Below are positions 19,976 to 32,805 of a stretch of 64,000 nt of DNA, piece by piece. Each line of letters opens with the position of its first letter. Position 1 is the first letter of the stretch. The position numbers were made by a program, and so were the translations under genes. This DNA is from Flaveria trinervia (lineage: Eukaryota; Streptophyta; Magnoliopsida; Asterales; Asteraceae), in contig JACCIX010001216.1 of NCBI GenBank assembly GCA_025506515.1, positions 122,952 through 186,951 on the forward strand. Direction: 5' to 3'. Under the pieces are notes generated by a model. That model was not told where the DNA came from, did no database searches, and worked only from the letters and a program-made list of their open reading frames with translations.

Positions 19976-21694
19976 TTATTCTAGCTGCAGCATACCAAGC
20001 CTTAACACGAGGTTTTGGAAAGTTGTGCTATCCAAGGGCTTAGTGAAAATGTCTGCAAGCTCATCAGCACTAGGAACAAATTTTGGATCAATCAGACCTT
20101 TTTCAAAATAATCTCTAATAAAATGGTGTTGATTTCAATATGTTTAGTCCTAGAGTGCTGGACAGAATTCTTGACAATACAAAGAGCTGAAGAGCTGTCC
20201 ATTAACAATGGGGTCTTAGTCTCTGTTATGCCATAATCCAATAATTGGTTTTGAAGCCAGAGTAGAGTACCTGAGGTACAGCTTGCAGCAGCAATGTACT
20301 CTGCTTCAGCAGTTGATGTAGCAACTAAGGTCTGCTTCTTACTCTGCCAAGAAATCAAGTAGTTGCCTAAGAATTGGCATCCTCCAGAAGTGGACTTCTT
20401 GTCAACTTACACCCTGCATAGTCACTGTCAGAAAAAGCAACTAATTTACCAGAATGTCTAGTAGAATACCATAAACCTAGAGATGGAGTGCCTTCCAGAT
20501 ATCTAAAGATCCTCTTGACTGCAATCAATGAGACTCCTTAGGGCAGCCTGAAATCTAGCAACAACACATGTAGCAAACATAATATCTGGTCTAGAAGCTG
20601 TTAAGTACATCAAGGACCCAATCATACATCTGTAAAGTGTTTCATCAACCACTTTACCTTTCTGATCTGTATCCAGTTGTGTGGTGTTGCACATGGGAGT
20701 AGAACAGGGCTTACACTTTTGTAAATCAAACTTTTCCAAAAGATCTTTTGTGTATTTGGACTGATGAATGAAAATTCCATCAGCCTTTTGTTCGATCTGC
20801 AAACCCAGAAGAACTGTAATTCTCCCATGGCACTCATTTCAAACTTCGTTGCATCAACTTTGTAAAGGCATCACACAACTGTGGATCAGAGGATGCAAAA
20901 ATAATATCATCTACATAAATTTGAACAAGTAGATTATGCTGCCCAACTTTCTTAATGAATAAAGTCTTATCTATGGAGCCTCTAGTGAAATTATTTTCAG
21001 AGAGAAAGTTTGATAATGTCTCATACCAGGCTCTAGGAGCTTGTTTCAACCCATAGAGAGCCTTATCAAGCTTATACACCCAATTAGGATGTTTATTGTC
21101 CTCAAAACCTGGTGGTTGACATACATAAACCTCTTCTTTAATTTTCCCATACAAAAATGCACTTTTGACATCCATTTGAAAAACTTTAAGGTTGTGATAA
21201 GCAGCATAAGCTAAAAACAATCTAATTGCTTCCAGTCTGGCTACAGGGGCAAAGGTTTCATTATAATCAATACCTTCCTCTTGTGAAAACCCCTGTACAA
21301 CCAGTCTGGCCTTGTTCTTAACAATAAGCCCATTTTCATCAGTTTTGTTCCTAAACACCCATTTAGTGCCTATTGCACACTTACCTGGAGGTAGAGGAAC
21401 CAGTTCCCACACTTGATGTTTCTTGAACTGAAGTAGCTCAAGCTGCATGGCTTCAACCCATCCATTGTCTCTTAGAACAATATGATAGTTCTTTGGCTCT
21501 AGCTGACTGATGAAGAGAGCATAGAAGCAGAAATTTGACAATTGACTTCTTGTTGAAACGCCAGCATTGATATCACCAATGATTTGAGACATAGGGTGAT
21601 TCTTCAGATCTTGGTACACAATAAGATCTGTGCAAGTGTTTGTAGCAGGCTCAGCAGCAACAGATGGTGATGGTGAAGCATTTCCTGAAACCAA
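19976..21694 (-). pseudogene. pol: pol of element F: RT and RNase H
   Basis: The RT is open over 286 codons (21694-20834): WVFRNKTDENGLIVKNKARLV, EGIDYNETFAPVARLEAIR, FQMDVKSAFLYGKIKEEV, KALYGLKQAPRAWYETL and the catalytic IYVDDIIFASSD. A shift at about 20830 leads to MSAMGELQFF and YLTASRPDIMFATCVVARFQ (20802-20503). RNase H follows (20358-20092) with VATSTAEAEYIAAASCTSG, LLMDSSSALCIVKN and SRTKHIEI. After another shift the frame ends LGMLQLE at the TAA 19976-19978. Catalytic residues of RT are intact; only a few shifts separate the pieces, in line with the young LTRs. Confidence 0.92.
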
Positions 21695-21883
21695 TCAGTA
21701 ATGGTAATTCAAAGGAAGTTGAAGTTGTAGAAATCTCATCAGCATTTGTTGTGGATTGTGCTACTGAAGCTACAGGAACATTAGGTCTGGCTGAAACAGG
21801 CAGTTGATCACTAAACTTGAAAAGGTGATTACTGATATCATCATCAGTAACACCAGATGGATGACTAGCTACAGAAGATGGAT

Positions 21884-23300
21884 TCATATGATCTGGAACA
21901 GCAGGTGGTTGATAAGGAAATATTGCAGAATGTCCAGATCAAACAACTCCACAGGATTTTGTGGAATTGTATCCTTAGGGGATTCATTGAACTTCATATG
22001 CAAGGTTTCTTCAACTATCTTTGTCCGACAGTTGAATACTCTATAAGCCTTGAAAGTGGATGAATACCCAACAAAATACCCTGCATCCACCTTAGAATCA
22101 AACTTTTGGAGTTGATCCTTTGTGTTGAGAATGTAACAGGGACACCCAAATGCTCTAAAGAATGAAATCAAAAGGGCCAAATGATGTAAAACTTCATAAG
22201 GAGTTTCATCAACCTCTGATTTACTAAGGCTCTATTCTGTACATAGCAGGCTGTATTGACAGCTTCAGCCCAAAAGGTCAGTGGCAGACCAGAATCAGCC
22301 AACATGGACCTTGCAGCTTCAATGAGGGTTCTGTTCTTTCTCTCCAGTACTCCATTTTGCTCTGGAGTCCTTGGGATGCTATACTGCCTCTTGATTCCCT
22401 TTGACAAGTAAAACTCATCAAGAGTGTGGTTTCTGAATTCAGTACCATTGTCACTCCTCACACACTTAACTGGTAGGGAATACTGCTTCTCAACGTGTAA
22501 ACAAAGTTCATAATGGACTGAGCAGCCTCATCCTTTGAATGCAAGAAGAAGGTCCATACATATCTAGAGTAATCATCCACAATTACCAGACAGTATTTCT
22601 TCTTTGCCATACTCATTACCTTCACAGGACCAAAAAGATCCATGTGCAGTAGTTGTAAGCAGGCATTAGACTTGGATTCTTCTATGGTTGGGAATGAAAC
22701 TTTATGTGTTTCCCTTTTAAGCATGCAGTGCAGATTTCATCATAATTGAACTCCTTATTGGAAGACCTCTCACTAAACTCTTGTGGATCAGCTGATTCAT
22801 GTTTTTGAGATTAACATGACCCACCTTCTATGCCACAGTTTAGATTCTTGGAGAGAGGCCTTGGAGAACAAGCATGGATGGCCTCTTAACTCAATTTTCT
22901 TTGACAGATCCAAGGCATATACTCTTCCTATCCTGTTGGCCTTCAGGAGAGTATTATCATCCAGTACTTTGTCAATCAGGCTCAGAACCTTGGAAGACAG
23001 AATCCTACAGTTCTAGCTTGTGAAAAGAGCAACATGTCCTTTGTCACACATCTGACTGACACTCAACAGATTGTATTTGAGATTCTCCACATGGTTGACA
23101 TCATCAAATATAATATCTCCATTAGACACAAATCCCTTTCCAATGATGTAACCTTTAGCATCATTTCCAATGAGACAAATCCCTCTTTCCCTGAGAGTAA
23201 TCATGAAGAAGAGAGCTGCTCCCAGTCATGTGCATGGATCCTCCACTGTCCACATACCAGATGCTTCTTTGGCATGCTGAAGAACCCTGCACAATCATAA
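21884..23300 (-). pseudogene. pol: pol of element F: protease and integrase
   Basis: Protease active site WYVDSGGSMHMTG at about 23259-23220, in another phase than the following frame (23204-23013: KGFVSNGDIIFDDVNHVENL, LLSVSQMCDKGH), so one shift lies inside it. GAG-pre-integrase HHCC region about 23010-22740. The integrase core carries LLHMDLFGPVKVMSM (first Asp), MRSDNGTEFRNHTLDEF (second Asp) and RTPEQNGVLERKNRTLIEA (Glu), in frames 22724-22458 and 22461-22168. The copia FGCPCYILNTKDQLQKFDSK...GYFVGYSS region follows (22180-21884). The stretch between this and the RT (21884-21694) is a Ser/Thr-rich linker with a shift. Confidence 0.9.
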
Positions 23301-24683
23301 GAAACTAGTTAGCTTTGGAGACCCAAACCTTTTTGGTTTTGGGACTGACTTTATCAATAGATTTAACCATAGCTGGTTTCTCATGATTAACAGCTGATGA
23401 AGATGGAGATGGTACTGAAAAAGATTTGGACCTGGAATTCCTCTCCAGTGGTTTGGTCACAGTGGCTTCAAGTTGTTAACTCTCTCCAACAGATGCTGAA
23501 CCATCATAACAAGCTGTGTCTGATTTGAAGCTCGAGCTTTCAGTTCATTTGACACTCCAGAGCTTGTTTTTGATGAGTTCCTGTGACCCACCATTTCCTC
23601 CTTCTTAGATTTCACAGACTTAGTCTTATGTTTTTCATGAGGAACAATATCAGCTATCTCTGATAAACCGTATCCTTCTTAGTGGATTTGGGTAAGGCCT
23701 TGGGTTTATCAGGTTGAGATGATTGTGGTACAAACTTGGTCTCAAACTCAGTTTTCATTTTATTTATTCTAGTTTAATGAGCTCATCCCTTTGGAGCTTT
23801 AAACCCTTTTTGTACCAACATTCATCAGATAGATGATTGAATTTACCACAAATTTCACATGGTTTATTCTTCATCTTGGACATCTTTACTGCTGAAGTGG
23901 AAACTACTGAAGGTGTGATCTTCAGTACTTTCCTCCTATCAGTACTAGGTACTAAAGGATTTGTAACAGCTGAAGACTGGTAATTCAACTGTTTTCCATC
24001 CATCCTAATAGACTGTTTGATGGATTCCTCAGCAGTTGTTAGTCCTTGTATTTCAACTAATTTGAAATGCTTTTCAGATGTTGGTCTCTTTCAGTACTTG
24101 GGGTACATTGAGGAACAACATCTGAAGTACTCAGCTTCATATGAGTCTCAGTAGTTAGACCATCAGTCAATTTATTTGTTGAGATCTTAGTACTGGTTTC
24201 ATTCTCTGATCTTAGATTATCATTGGAGAATGACTCACACGATAATTGGTTTGGAGATTGCTTTCACTTTCAGACTTAACTATGGACTTAGAGTAAAGTC
24301 GTTGGTGGAGCAGTATGGTTGTAACCAATGCCAAACTTCACATTTGAAGCAATTTGCTTGCTAAGAAGCATTTCAAATCCCTTGCATGATGAGACCCAGC
24401 GTTCACACTCAACTTGGGTCACTACAATTTTTCTTTGAGACTCCTGTGGTCTTCCAGAATAACCTCTAGCTTGGCCTTTTCATCATTTAATTGGAATTTA
24501 AGCTTATAAATCTCATCACTTTTACTGTTAAGAGCAGACTCATACTCAGCTTTTCTTTGAAAATGGTTTTCTCAAACTCAAGTTTTTGATTTATTAATGC
24601 TACATTTGCCTCTCTAATAGAGACAAAGGCAGCTATGCATGATTCAGAACATAACTTGGATTTAGCCTCTGAAGATACCTGAG
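23301..24683 (-). pseudogene. gag: gag C-terminal half of element F with second zinc knuckle
   Basis: A decayed linker between gag and protease. Open piece 24003-23764 contains an intact second knuckle CEICGKFNHLSDEC preceded by a basic stretch (KMSKMKNK). Upstream (24680-24060) is a coiled-coil-like spacer rich in Glu/Lys/Leu, broken by several shifts, equivalent to the coiled-coil spacer of D at 13740-14060. No other domain is seen. Confidence 0.7.
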
Positions 24684-26186
24684 TTACCTGTGAAGATGAT
24701 GCATTTGAATAGGAACCCTCAGTAGACTCCAGGCCATGAGAGCAAGATTTCCAAAAGGGTGTTCACCACCATGTTGACTAGCACCAGCATAGTATTGCTC
24801 AGTGTGACCAGACAAGTTATCAGGTAAGCTACTCCAGTCAACGACTCCAGGTGTGAAGAAGCTGTGATGAGGTTGTGATTGAGATGGAGATGGTTTGAGG
24901 TCTGGTAGTGCATGAGATTGTGGTACTATAGGAGCTTGAACTTGATTTGACTGTGGCATATAATAGCAGGATAAGGATATGGCATTTGACCCTAAAGAAC
25001 AATATGTAGGAGATTGAGGGTGTGATGAATGACTAGAACCAGCAGAATGTTGCCCTTTGGATTGTGCATTGTTATTTGGAAAAGTCAAAAAGGGTGCAGA
25101 AGTGTTAGATCCAATTGATCTACACTCTCTTGCAAAGTGTCCAAGCCTGTGGCATTTGTGACACTTCAACTTGCTCTTGTCAAAACCGACTTTGGTTTTG
25201 TCAGAGAGTCCAGGAAATTTCCTGCCAGTTCTCTTGTAGAATTTCTGAGATCTGATATTGATCAAGGCCATTTGGCTCAAAATATCCATCTCTTCTAATC
25301 ATCATCAGCAATGCCCTTCAAATCATCCATGATAAAGCATAGATTGTCACTATTATTACCAGAATGACAATCAACACTCACAAAGGCATGATTAGAATTG
25401 TTTAAGGTGAATCAATATGCTCATCATAGTGGCATTCTGATCCTGCATACTCTGACTCATGACTTACCAAGGCAGTGTTTCCTGGTACAAAATCATCAGT
25501 GAGCTTTCCAGATGATGATAGTTTTCATTTCTGTTCTATCTCTCTCTCAAATGTGAGCAATTTCCTATGGAGTTGGGTGAGAGATAGTTTGTCAAATTTG
25601 CACTGGAGCGTAGGACAATAGTATATGTGTCCCATCTCTCAGGCAGTGATCTGAGAAATCTGTTATTCATCTGGCTTTTTGTACTCATGTTTGACCATTT
25701 TTAATTCAGAGATCAACAAGAGAACCGCTCAAACTGTTGAGTCAGTGTCTCACCCTTCCTATGAGAGAATGTCTCATATTGTTGGGCAAGGATTTCTCTA
25801 TTATTTGCCAAGACCTTATTTGTTCCTCCAAATTGTTCTTTCAAGGCATTCCAGAGGTCATAGGCAGTTTCATAATGCATTAGCCCAGAATAGATTTCAT
25901 TGGGCAGTGCCATGGCCAGAATTTCCATGGGCTTTTGCATCAATCTCAAACAATTTCTTATCCTCATCTGAGTATTGCTCCCTCCTCTTCGGAACCATTT
26001 GATTGGTTTCCCGGTTATTCACCATAGGCTTGTGTGGACCATGTACCACTGATGTCCAACAACCTGAGCTGTTAACAGACAGGTGATGGAGCATTCGTCA
26101 TTGCCATATGTTATACTCATCCTAACCAGCATTGGAGGCTTGGTTGAGGAACCAGTATTGTGAGGATCATTGGAAGGAGTAGTCAT
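24684..26186 (-). pseudogene. gag: gag of element F
   Basis: Starts at the ATG at 26186 (MTTPSNDPHNTGSSTKPPML). It shifts frame early, then keeps KRREQYSDEDKKLFEIDAKA (26094-25897) and MALPNEIYSGLMHYETAYDLWNALKEQF...KGETLTQQFERF (25967-25713), the UBN2-like gag core. The middle (25700-25300) is broken. 25289-24684 carries MDILSQMALINIRSQKFYKRTGRK and the intact zinc knuckle CHKCHRLGHFAREC, then a Ser/His/Gln-rich spacer. The arrangement matches D's gag. Confidence 0.87.
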
Positions 26187-26398
26187 TTTGGTCCAAATAC
26201 AATTTAATTCAAGCTTTTAAAAGATTTTACATAGACCACAACAGACTCAATGAAAACCAAGAATAAATCTCAGGATGAATGACCAAAAACAGAAAATTCA
26301 ATCTCTATAACCGTTTCTTGCAAAAATGCTAATTCAATCAAACTTGGATCTTGGATAGCAGTTTCAATGATCAATTATTAGATCGATCAATTGACCCG

Positions 26399-26410
26399 GC
26401 TCTGATACCA
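26399..26410 (-). other. Primer-binding site of element F
   Basis: The minus strand reads TGGTATCAGAGC, two bases from the LTR end at 26413. A second copy at 14732-14743 lies outside the 3' LTR. Confidence 0.93.
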
Positions 26411-26412
26411 TT

Positions 26413-27307
26413 TGACAAGATCAGTGATCTCAAGTTTGATGGATTAGAGTGTAACGCAGCGGAATAAGAACAAGAATTAGACAAATTATAGCAAGAATTT
26501 GATATTCGTATGCATTAAGAACAATACGGTTGTAACGAGAGAATATATTCTGTGAAAAGGAATGTTTCAATAATATCAAATGTTTCTGCTCAATCATTCA
26601 CAGATTACAATTAGGTTGACACTCCTTATATAGAGTGCAATCACTGCTGATATCACGGGATAGTGACATCTGGCAGATTTATTACAAAAATAACTAAAAC
26701 TTAACAAACTACTGAAATGTTCACAACTACTGAGAACATATCAGAGTGCTAAGTACAAAACATAAAACTACTGATACGAAACTACTGAAACTACAACGAC
26801 TGAAGAACAAGCTCTTCAGTCGTTTAAAAAACTACTGAAAAGAAAACTTAAAACTACTGAAAGAAAACCGTCACAACTACTGAAGAAGACCTCTTCAGCT
26901 GTTGTGACAACGTCTGATACTTGGTCTTCAGCACTTGTGTCTTCAGACTTTGTCTTTAGCACTTGTATCTCAGACTTTGTCTTCAGCACTTGTGTCTTCA
27001 GACTTTGTCTTCAGCACTTGTGTCTTCAGACTTTGTCTTCAGCACTTGTGTCTTCAGACTTTGTCTTCAGCACTTGTGTCTTCAGACTTTGTCTTCAGCA
27101 CTTGTGTCTTCAGACTTTGTCTTCAGCACTTGTGTCTTCAGACTTTGTCTTCAGCACTTGTGTCTTCAGACTTTGTCTACAGCACTTGTGTCTTCAGACT
27201 TTGTCTTCAGCACTTGTCTTCAGCTGTTGTGGACTTCAGTAGTTGTTGTGACGTCTGTGGGACTTAAGGTTTTTCTGATCCGGCTCATTGGTTCTTTTGG
27301 TCCAACA
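26413..27307 (-). repeat. 5' LTR of element F
   Basis: 895 bp, TGACAAGATCAG...GGTCCAACA. It is 66 bp longer than the other LTR, mostly because the minisatellite (26941-27219) has about 10 units instead of 8. Outside that, differences are few (for example a one-base gap near 26523). Followed by accag at 27308-27312, which also occurs before the F-related block at 14573-14577. Confidence 0.93.
26941..27219. repeat. 28-bp minisatellite in F 5' LTR, about 10 units
   Basis: Same unit as at 15263-15486. The second unit is one base short (26969-26995), and a half unit precedes the array at 26923-26940. Stop-free frames through it encode only repeat-derived LCLQHLCLQTLSSALVSSDF patterns. Confidence 0.95.
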
Positions 27308-28100
27308 ACCAGTTTGAAAAAGAGATGAGAAATGGGTTGAAGAAACAGAATCAGCCTAGAAAATCAAACAAAGGTAGTGTTGTGAAACAAACTACAAAAA
27401 GGGCTGATTCTGATTCATCCCCTAAAGAAAAGAAAGGGACTCATCAAATGCAAGAAAATATCAGTTGAGTCACACAAGGAAAAATTTGATTCAAGAAACA
27501 ACCAAATGATTGCGACATTGTGAAATGTTCATCACAAGAAGATGAATGTTTTTTATCAATATTTCTATCTGTGACATGACAATCACTCCACCAAAAAACT
27601 GCTGCTATTTCAACAATGGTTCAATCTGTTACATGAACAATCATAACATCTATTGTTACTTCAATCAAAAGGGTTTGAGAATTCCCAACACAAGCCCATC
27701 TAAAAAAACATCCACTATCACACATTCTGTCAGACCTCATTTTTACAATGATCAATCTAGACTTCTAGATCAACAAATGACAGAAACACTTTGAAGAAAT
27801 TGTGGAAGGGTCAAAGAAAACATCTTACAATGAAACACAAACCTGACCTTCCAAAACAAAAACCTACTTTTGATAATGAAAACAAGATAAATTTCTACAA
27901 AGAAACAGAGACCAACGATTTCATGACTCATTTGAATCTTCAGTGGATGTTGATGAGATGACTTACCAATTCATTACCAAAATTCTCCCAGGACATCTCC
28001 AACAAACCACAATTTAGAGGAAATACCAAGAAGTCACCGTCATGAATAGGAACGGGAAACCCAAGAACATCATGCTTGGGTTCCTTACTCTAATTAGTTC
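27308..28100 (+). pseudogene. gag: gag C-terminal part of element D (after F)
   Basis: Continues D's gag from QFEK (14583) as QFEKEMRNGLKKQNQPRKSNKG. It is basic and low in structure. Around 27598-27640 lies a Cys/His-rich stretch (CCYFNNGSICYMNNHNIYC) where B and F have their second zinc knuckle; here the spacing no longer fits CX2CX4HX4C. Frames are broken repeatedly up to the protease. Confidence 0.65.
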
Positions 28101-29976
28101 TTTTTTGCTTGCAAGTTCATCCACACAGGTCTAATAGCCTATGGTACGTAGACAGTGGATCTCCGCCGACACTGACTGGAGATCGTTCCCTCCTTCATGA
28201 CTTCAAGCACATACAAGGAACCACTGTGGCATTTGGTGGAGATTCAGAGGGTATAGATTACAGGAGAAGGATCTGTGATAAATGGGATGCTGAGCTTTGC
28301 AGAGTGAACTACTGTGAACAACTGAATTTCAATCTACTAAGCGTGTCTCAGATCTGTGGCAAGAAAAATATTCCACTCACTTTACAGACACTCATTGCTG
28401 CATTCTGAAACCTGGATTTCGGATCTCTGAAGAATGGGTTGTCTTAAAGACACTGAGGAAGAATAATACATATGTCTTAAACCTATGTTCTACATCACCT
28501 AAAGAAGAACATGTCTTTTGTCTAAAGCATCGTTTGATGAGTCACAGCTTTGGCATACATTTGGGGCACCACAACTTTAAAAATATGAACAAGTTGGTCA
28601 AAGAAAACATGTCATTGGTCTTCCTCAAAAAGAATTTATTTTATTGATCAATGTTCATCGTGCCTTAAAGGAAAACAACACAAATCATCTCACAAAACCA
28701 AGCTTGTGAACACTAACAATACTCCATTGAAGCTACTTCACATGGATCTATTTGGACCAACTCATGTAATGAGTATGGGAAAGAAACAGTATTGTTTAGT
28801 GATCATTGATGACTTTTCACAATTCACATGGGTGTTCTTCCTACTTCATAAAAATGAGGCATCCCAAATCATACAAGAATTTATCACTAAAATTGAAAAT
28901 CAGCTTGATCTTAAGGTCAAAATAATAAGAAGTGATAATGATACTGAGTTCAAAATGAAAGTATGAGTTCCTTTTGTACAACCAAAGGCATTGCTCATCA
29001 ATTCAGCACAGCTAGAACTCCTCAACAAAATGGGGTAGCTGAAAGGAAAAACAGAACACTGATTGAAGCAGCAAGAACGATGCTAGCCGATGCTAAACTG
29101 CCAATCACCTTCTGGGCAGAAGCAGTTAACATATCGTGCTTTGTACAAAATCAAACTCTGATTGTTAAAGAAAGTAACATGACACCTTATGAACTGCTCT
29201 TTCATAGGAAACCATTTGTTGGATTCCTCAAATCATTTGGTAGTCCTGTCTCAATATTAAACACCCGAGACTATTTGGGAAAATTTTCATCCAAGTCTGA
29301 TGAAGGATTCTTTGTAGGTTATTCTTCTGTTTCAAAGGCTTATAGAGTGTTCAATCCTAGATTGAACATTATTGATGAATCAACAAATATTCAATTCAAG
29401 GAACATTTGTTTTCCAAATCTACAAATGGTCCCGACTGGTTGTTTGATATTGACACATTTACAAAGTTATTTGATCAATTTCACTTGTCTGATGCAGGAA
29501 ATCTACATTCAAATGATACTTCGTCACCTGTAGAAAGAAGAGATGATTTTCCCTTGATTCCTCCTACATTTGATGAACACATGAATGAAGATGTTCCTCT
29601 TCAAGCTGATCCCATCAGACAACCGTCACAAAACCTTAGTGTTTCTACTGAAGGAGGTCCAAGCCTGGTACCTTCCCACTCAGATGATCGGTCAACCGAA
29701 GTTAGAAATCAAAAACAGATCTCTCCTCTAGTTGAAACACAAAGGACATCAAATGATGTAAGCAATCACAGTGCTGCTAAAGCTGAAGCAGGAACTGAAA
29801 AAGAGTATGAAAATCTTCATAATTCAAAAACAGTACTAGATGAGTGTGCTTCTGACCATAATGAACTGAATGTCTCCAATCTTGATGTAACTATGCTGGT
29901 GACTCCATTCCAACCACAAGAATACACAAGAATCATCCAGTTGAAACCGTTATTGGTGATCTTAATGAGAGGGTGA
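28101..29976 (+). pseudogene. pol: pol of element D: protease and integrase
   Basis: Protease WYVDSGSPPTLTGDRSLLHD (28109-28408) retains DSG. The pre-integrase region follows with NLLSVSQICGKKN and a remnant HHCC zinc domain (HLGHHNFKNMNKLVKENM, then CSSCLKGKQHKSSHK) up to 28700. Integrase core: LLHMDLFGPTHVMSMGKKQY (28706-28966, first Asp), IIRSDNDTEFKMK (second Asp), then after a one-base shift RTPQQNGVAERKNRTLIEAA (28963 onward, Glu). The copia FGSPVSILNTRDYLGKFSSK and GFFVGYSSVSKAYRVF region follows, and an acidic Ser-rich linker to 29976. Confidence 0.9.
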
Positions 29977-31520
29977 CAAGAAGCAAATCCAGTATTGCAA
30001 ACATCTGTTTGTTCTCATGCTTTCTGTGTCAAACAGTACCCAAGAACATCAAAGAGGCACTTCACGACAATAGCTGGATTGAAGCAATGCAGGAAGAATT
30101 ACTCCAATTCAAGAAGCAAGAAGTATGGCAACTAGTAGATCTTCTCGAAGGACAATACCCTATCGGTACCAGATGGTTGTACATGAACAAGACTGATGAT
30201 AGAGGGATCGTCATCAAAAACAAAGCAAGACTAGTGGCACAGGGATACACTCAAGAAGAAGGAATCAACTATGACGAAGTGTTTGCACCTGTTGCCAGAC
30301 TAGAAGCAATTAGAATCTTTCTTGCATATTCTGCATCCATGAAATTTATTGTCTATCAAATAGATGTAAAGTGTGCCTTCCTGTATGGTAAGATTGCGAA
30401 GGAGGTCTATGTAAGTCAACCACCTGGATTTGAAGATCCAGATTTCCCTCACAGAGTTTACAAGCTTGACAAAGCACTGTATGGTCTTCATCAAGCCCCA
30501 AGAAAGTGGTATGAGACTCTATCATCCTTTCTTCTTGAACATGGATATAAAGAGGAAAGATTGATCAGACTCTCTTCAGAAGAAAAGGAGGAAAAGATAT
30601 GCTGTTAGTCCAGATCTATGTGGATGACATTATATTTGGCTCGACAAACAAGTAACTCTACAAAGAATTTGAAGACCTTATGCACTCAAAGTTCCAAATG
30701 AGTGCTATGGGGGAACTCACCTTCTTTCTAGGGGTACAAGTCCAACAGACAGCAGATGGAATCTTCATCAATCAATCAAAATATGTAGAAACCATGTTGA
30801 AGAAATTTCACTTTGCTGATTGTCAGTCAACTCCTGTGGATACTGAAGTAAAGATTGGACCTGATCCTGAAGGCAAACCAGTTGATCAGACTCACTAACG
30901 ATCAATGATCGGTTCACTTATGTATCTAACAGCCAGTAGGCCTGACATAATGTTTGGGTTTGTGTGTGTGCCAGATATCAAGCTGATCCAAACGAATCAC
31001 ATGTGAATGCAGTCAAGAGGATATTCAGATATCTGAAGGGCAAACTAGCTTTGGGTTAGTGGTACCAAAGGAAGGAGAATTTAATCTCTATGCCTACACA
31101 GACAGTGATTATGGAGGATGCAACTTCAACAGAAAATCCACCTCTGGCGGTTGTTAATTTCTTGGTCCCAGACTGGTATCTTGGCAATGCAAAAAAGCAG
31201 ACAATGTATCTGTGTCCACTGCAGAAGCTGAGTATATTGCTACATCAGCATGTTACTCTCAAGTACTGTGGATTCAAACCAGATGCTTGATTATGGTTTT
31301 AACTTCTTGCACACGCCATATCTATTGAACCACAGCAGTGTTTTATAACTAATAATCCAGTTCAGCACTCAAAACAAAAACATATTGATATTAGATATCA
31401 CTTTTGAGAGACTGTGCTGAAAACGGTTTAATCAAATTGATTCAAGTAACAACTGAAAATCAATTATCTGATTTGTTTACTAAGGCATTCGAACCTAGTA
31501 GGTTTGAATTCATAGTTTAG
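29973..31520 (+). pseudogene. pol: pol of element D: RT and RNase H
   Basis: RT 29973-30608: WLYMNKTDDRGIVIKNKARLV, EGINYDEVFAPVARLEAIR, YQIDVKCAFLYGKIAKEV, KALYGLHQAPRKWYETL. After a shift comes QIYVDDIIFGSTN, then a stop at about 30653. 30680-30898: MSAMGELTFFLGVQVQQTAD. RNase H 31090-31520: LYAYTDSDYGGCNFNRKST, SVSTAEAEYIATSACYSQVLW, QLADLFTKAF, ending at the TAG 31518-31520. Frame changes and stops show it is inactive. The overlapping frame beginning 31090 on the same strand is a shadow. Confidence 0.9.
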
Positions 31521-32805
31521 TCAATGGCATGATTAACTTGAGTAAAAACCATGAAAAACATCAAAAACAATTAAAAAATATCAGAAAACCACAAAAAGAA
31601 TTCAAGTTTGATGAAGAAAAGAATTATGTGGGAAATGATAAATACAGTCGTTATATCATTCAATGTGGTTAATTTCAAAATATAAAAGACTGAAATGACT
31701 TCCCAGATATGTTGGTAGGCTCAACTTGGAAGAAAAGATACATGCAGTTATGAATTAAAGACTTATTCAATTGTGAAAAACTCATCACAAAGTACAGGTA
31801 TGTATGGCTTATCTGAATGCATGTGTGTGTAGTAACCTAAACACACCTAGTAATGATACTTTATGAATCTCTTTCCCACATCATATCCATCTTTGTTTTG
31901 CTGAGCAAAAACCTGATGAACTTGCACATAGTGCAGATGTTATGATCCAAAGATTCCCAATATGGAAACACATCCAAAATTGATGAATCAAAAAAAGTAA
32001 TACATTCCAAGTGAATGAACAAAAGAATCCTATCATGGATCACCTTCCAAAGTGAAGTGAAAAGAATCCGATGTGGATCATCATGAAAAAGATCAAAGTA
32101 AAAGAATCCCATGAGGATTAGTGAAAATGAGATTTCATAACTTAAATGACCTGGTAAGAAAAGCTGTGTGAAAAGTTCTACCATACATTGTACAAGGATG
32201 TTGATCATTCCATGCTTGTGTGTGAGGTACATATTGAAAAATTAAATCAACCAAAAACATGATAAATATCATTTGCATCAAAATATCAACCTGGTATGAG
32301 TTTCAGAGAAAAACATACCTTCAATCTTCAAGTTCATAAACATGTCCATTATTAAATCATAAAAGATGCACATATGTAATGTAAGACTGATATGATCCCA
32401 ACAAAGAGATAATTCTCTTCATTATAATAAGCATAATAAATTCAAAATTTTTTAAATCTTTAAAGTGTCTATCCAAATGTGGATATAAACTTTAGGGGGC
32501 TACTTTAAATTTTGAGTAAGTCCAAATTTTTGTTTATTAACTTAACTTTCAAAACAAAACAAAAAGAATTTTGGTGTTGTTGCAAAAAGTTATACCATAT
32601 ATCTCAGCTTATGCAGATTCTTAGAAGCATGATAAGTCCAAGATCTGTCAAAATTAGGAAACTTGTATCACTTATGACATACAAGTTTAATCCAAGCAAT
32701 AATGACAACTTCAACAGTCAACTTCATAAGAGAAAAATCAATCAAGGAAATCTTCATAAGATGAATAATCAATTCAATCACATTAATTTATGATTAAGTT
32801 CAAAA
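31521..32805 (+). other. Noncoding region downstream of D pol
   Basis: AT-rich with no coding signal on either strand. At 32485-32500 it contains aactttagggggctacttta, a polypurine-like motif comparable to ttttagggggagag after B's pol. No known feature otherwise. Confidence 0.6.

Larger units (their letters stand above)
14746..27307 (-). mobile_element. Element F: copia element with long aORF, inserted in D gag
   Basis: Read right to left: 5' LTR 26413-27307, primer site 26399-26410, leader, gag 24684-26186, gag C-terminal and protease about 23100-24680, integrase 21884-23010, RT 20834-21694, RNase H to 19976, motif array 19240-19975, aORF 15790-19130, polypurine tract 15575-15588, 3' LTR 14746-15574. 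The LTRs are nearly identical apart from the number of 28-bp repeat units, so it is young. An extra leader copy lies left of the 3' LTR. Confidence 0.92.

Noticed and set aside
31861..32232. Minus-strand frame of 123 codons in D's noncoding region (also 32512-32793 plus)
   Set aside because: Composition is that of AT-rich noncoding DNA, no family motif and no counterpart in B or C; judged random.
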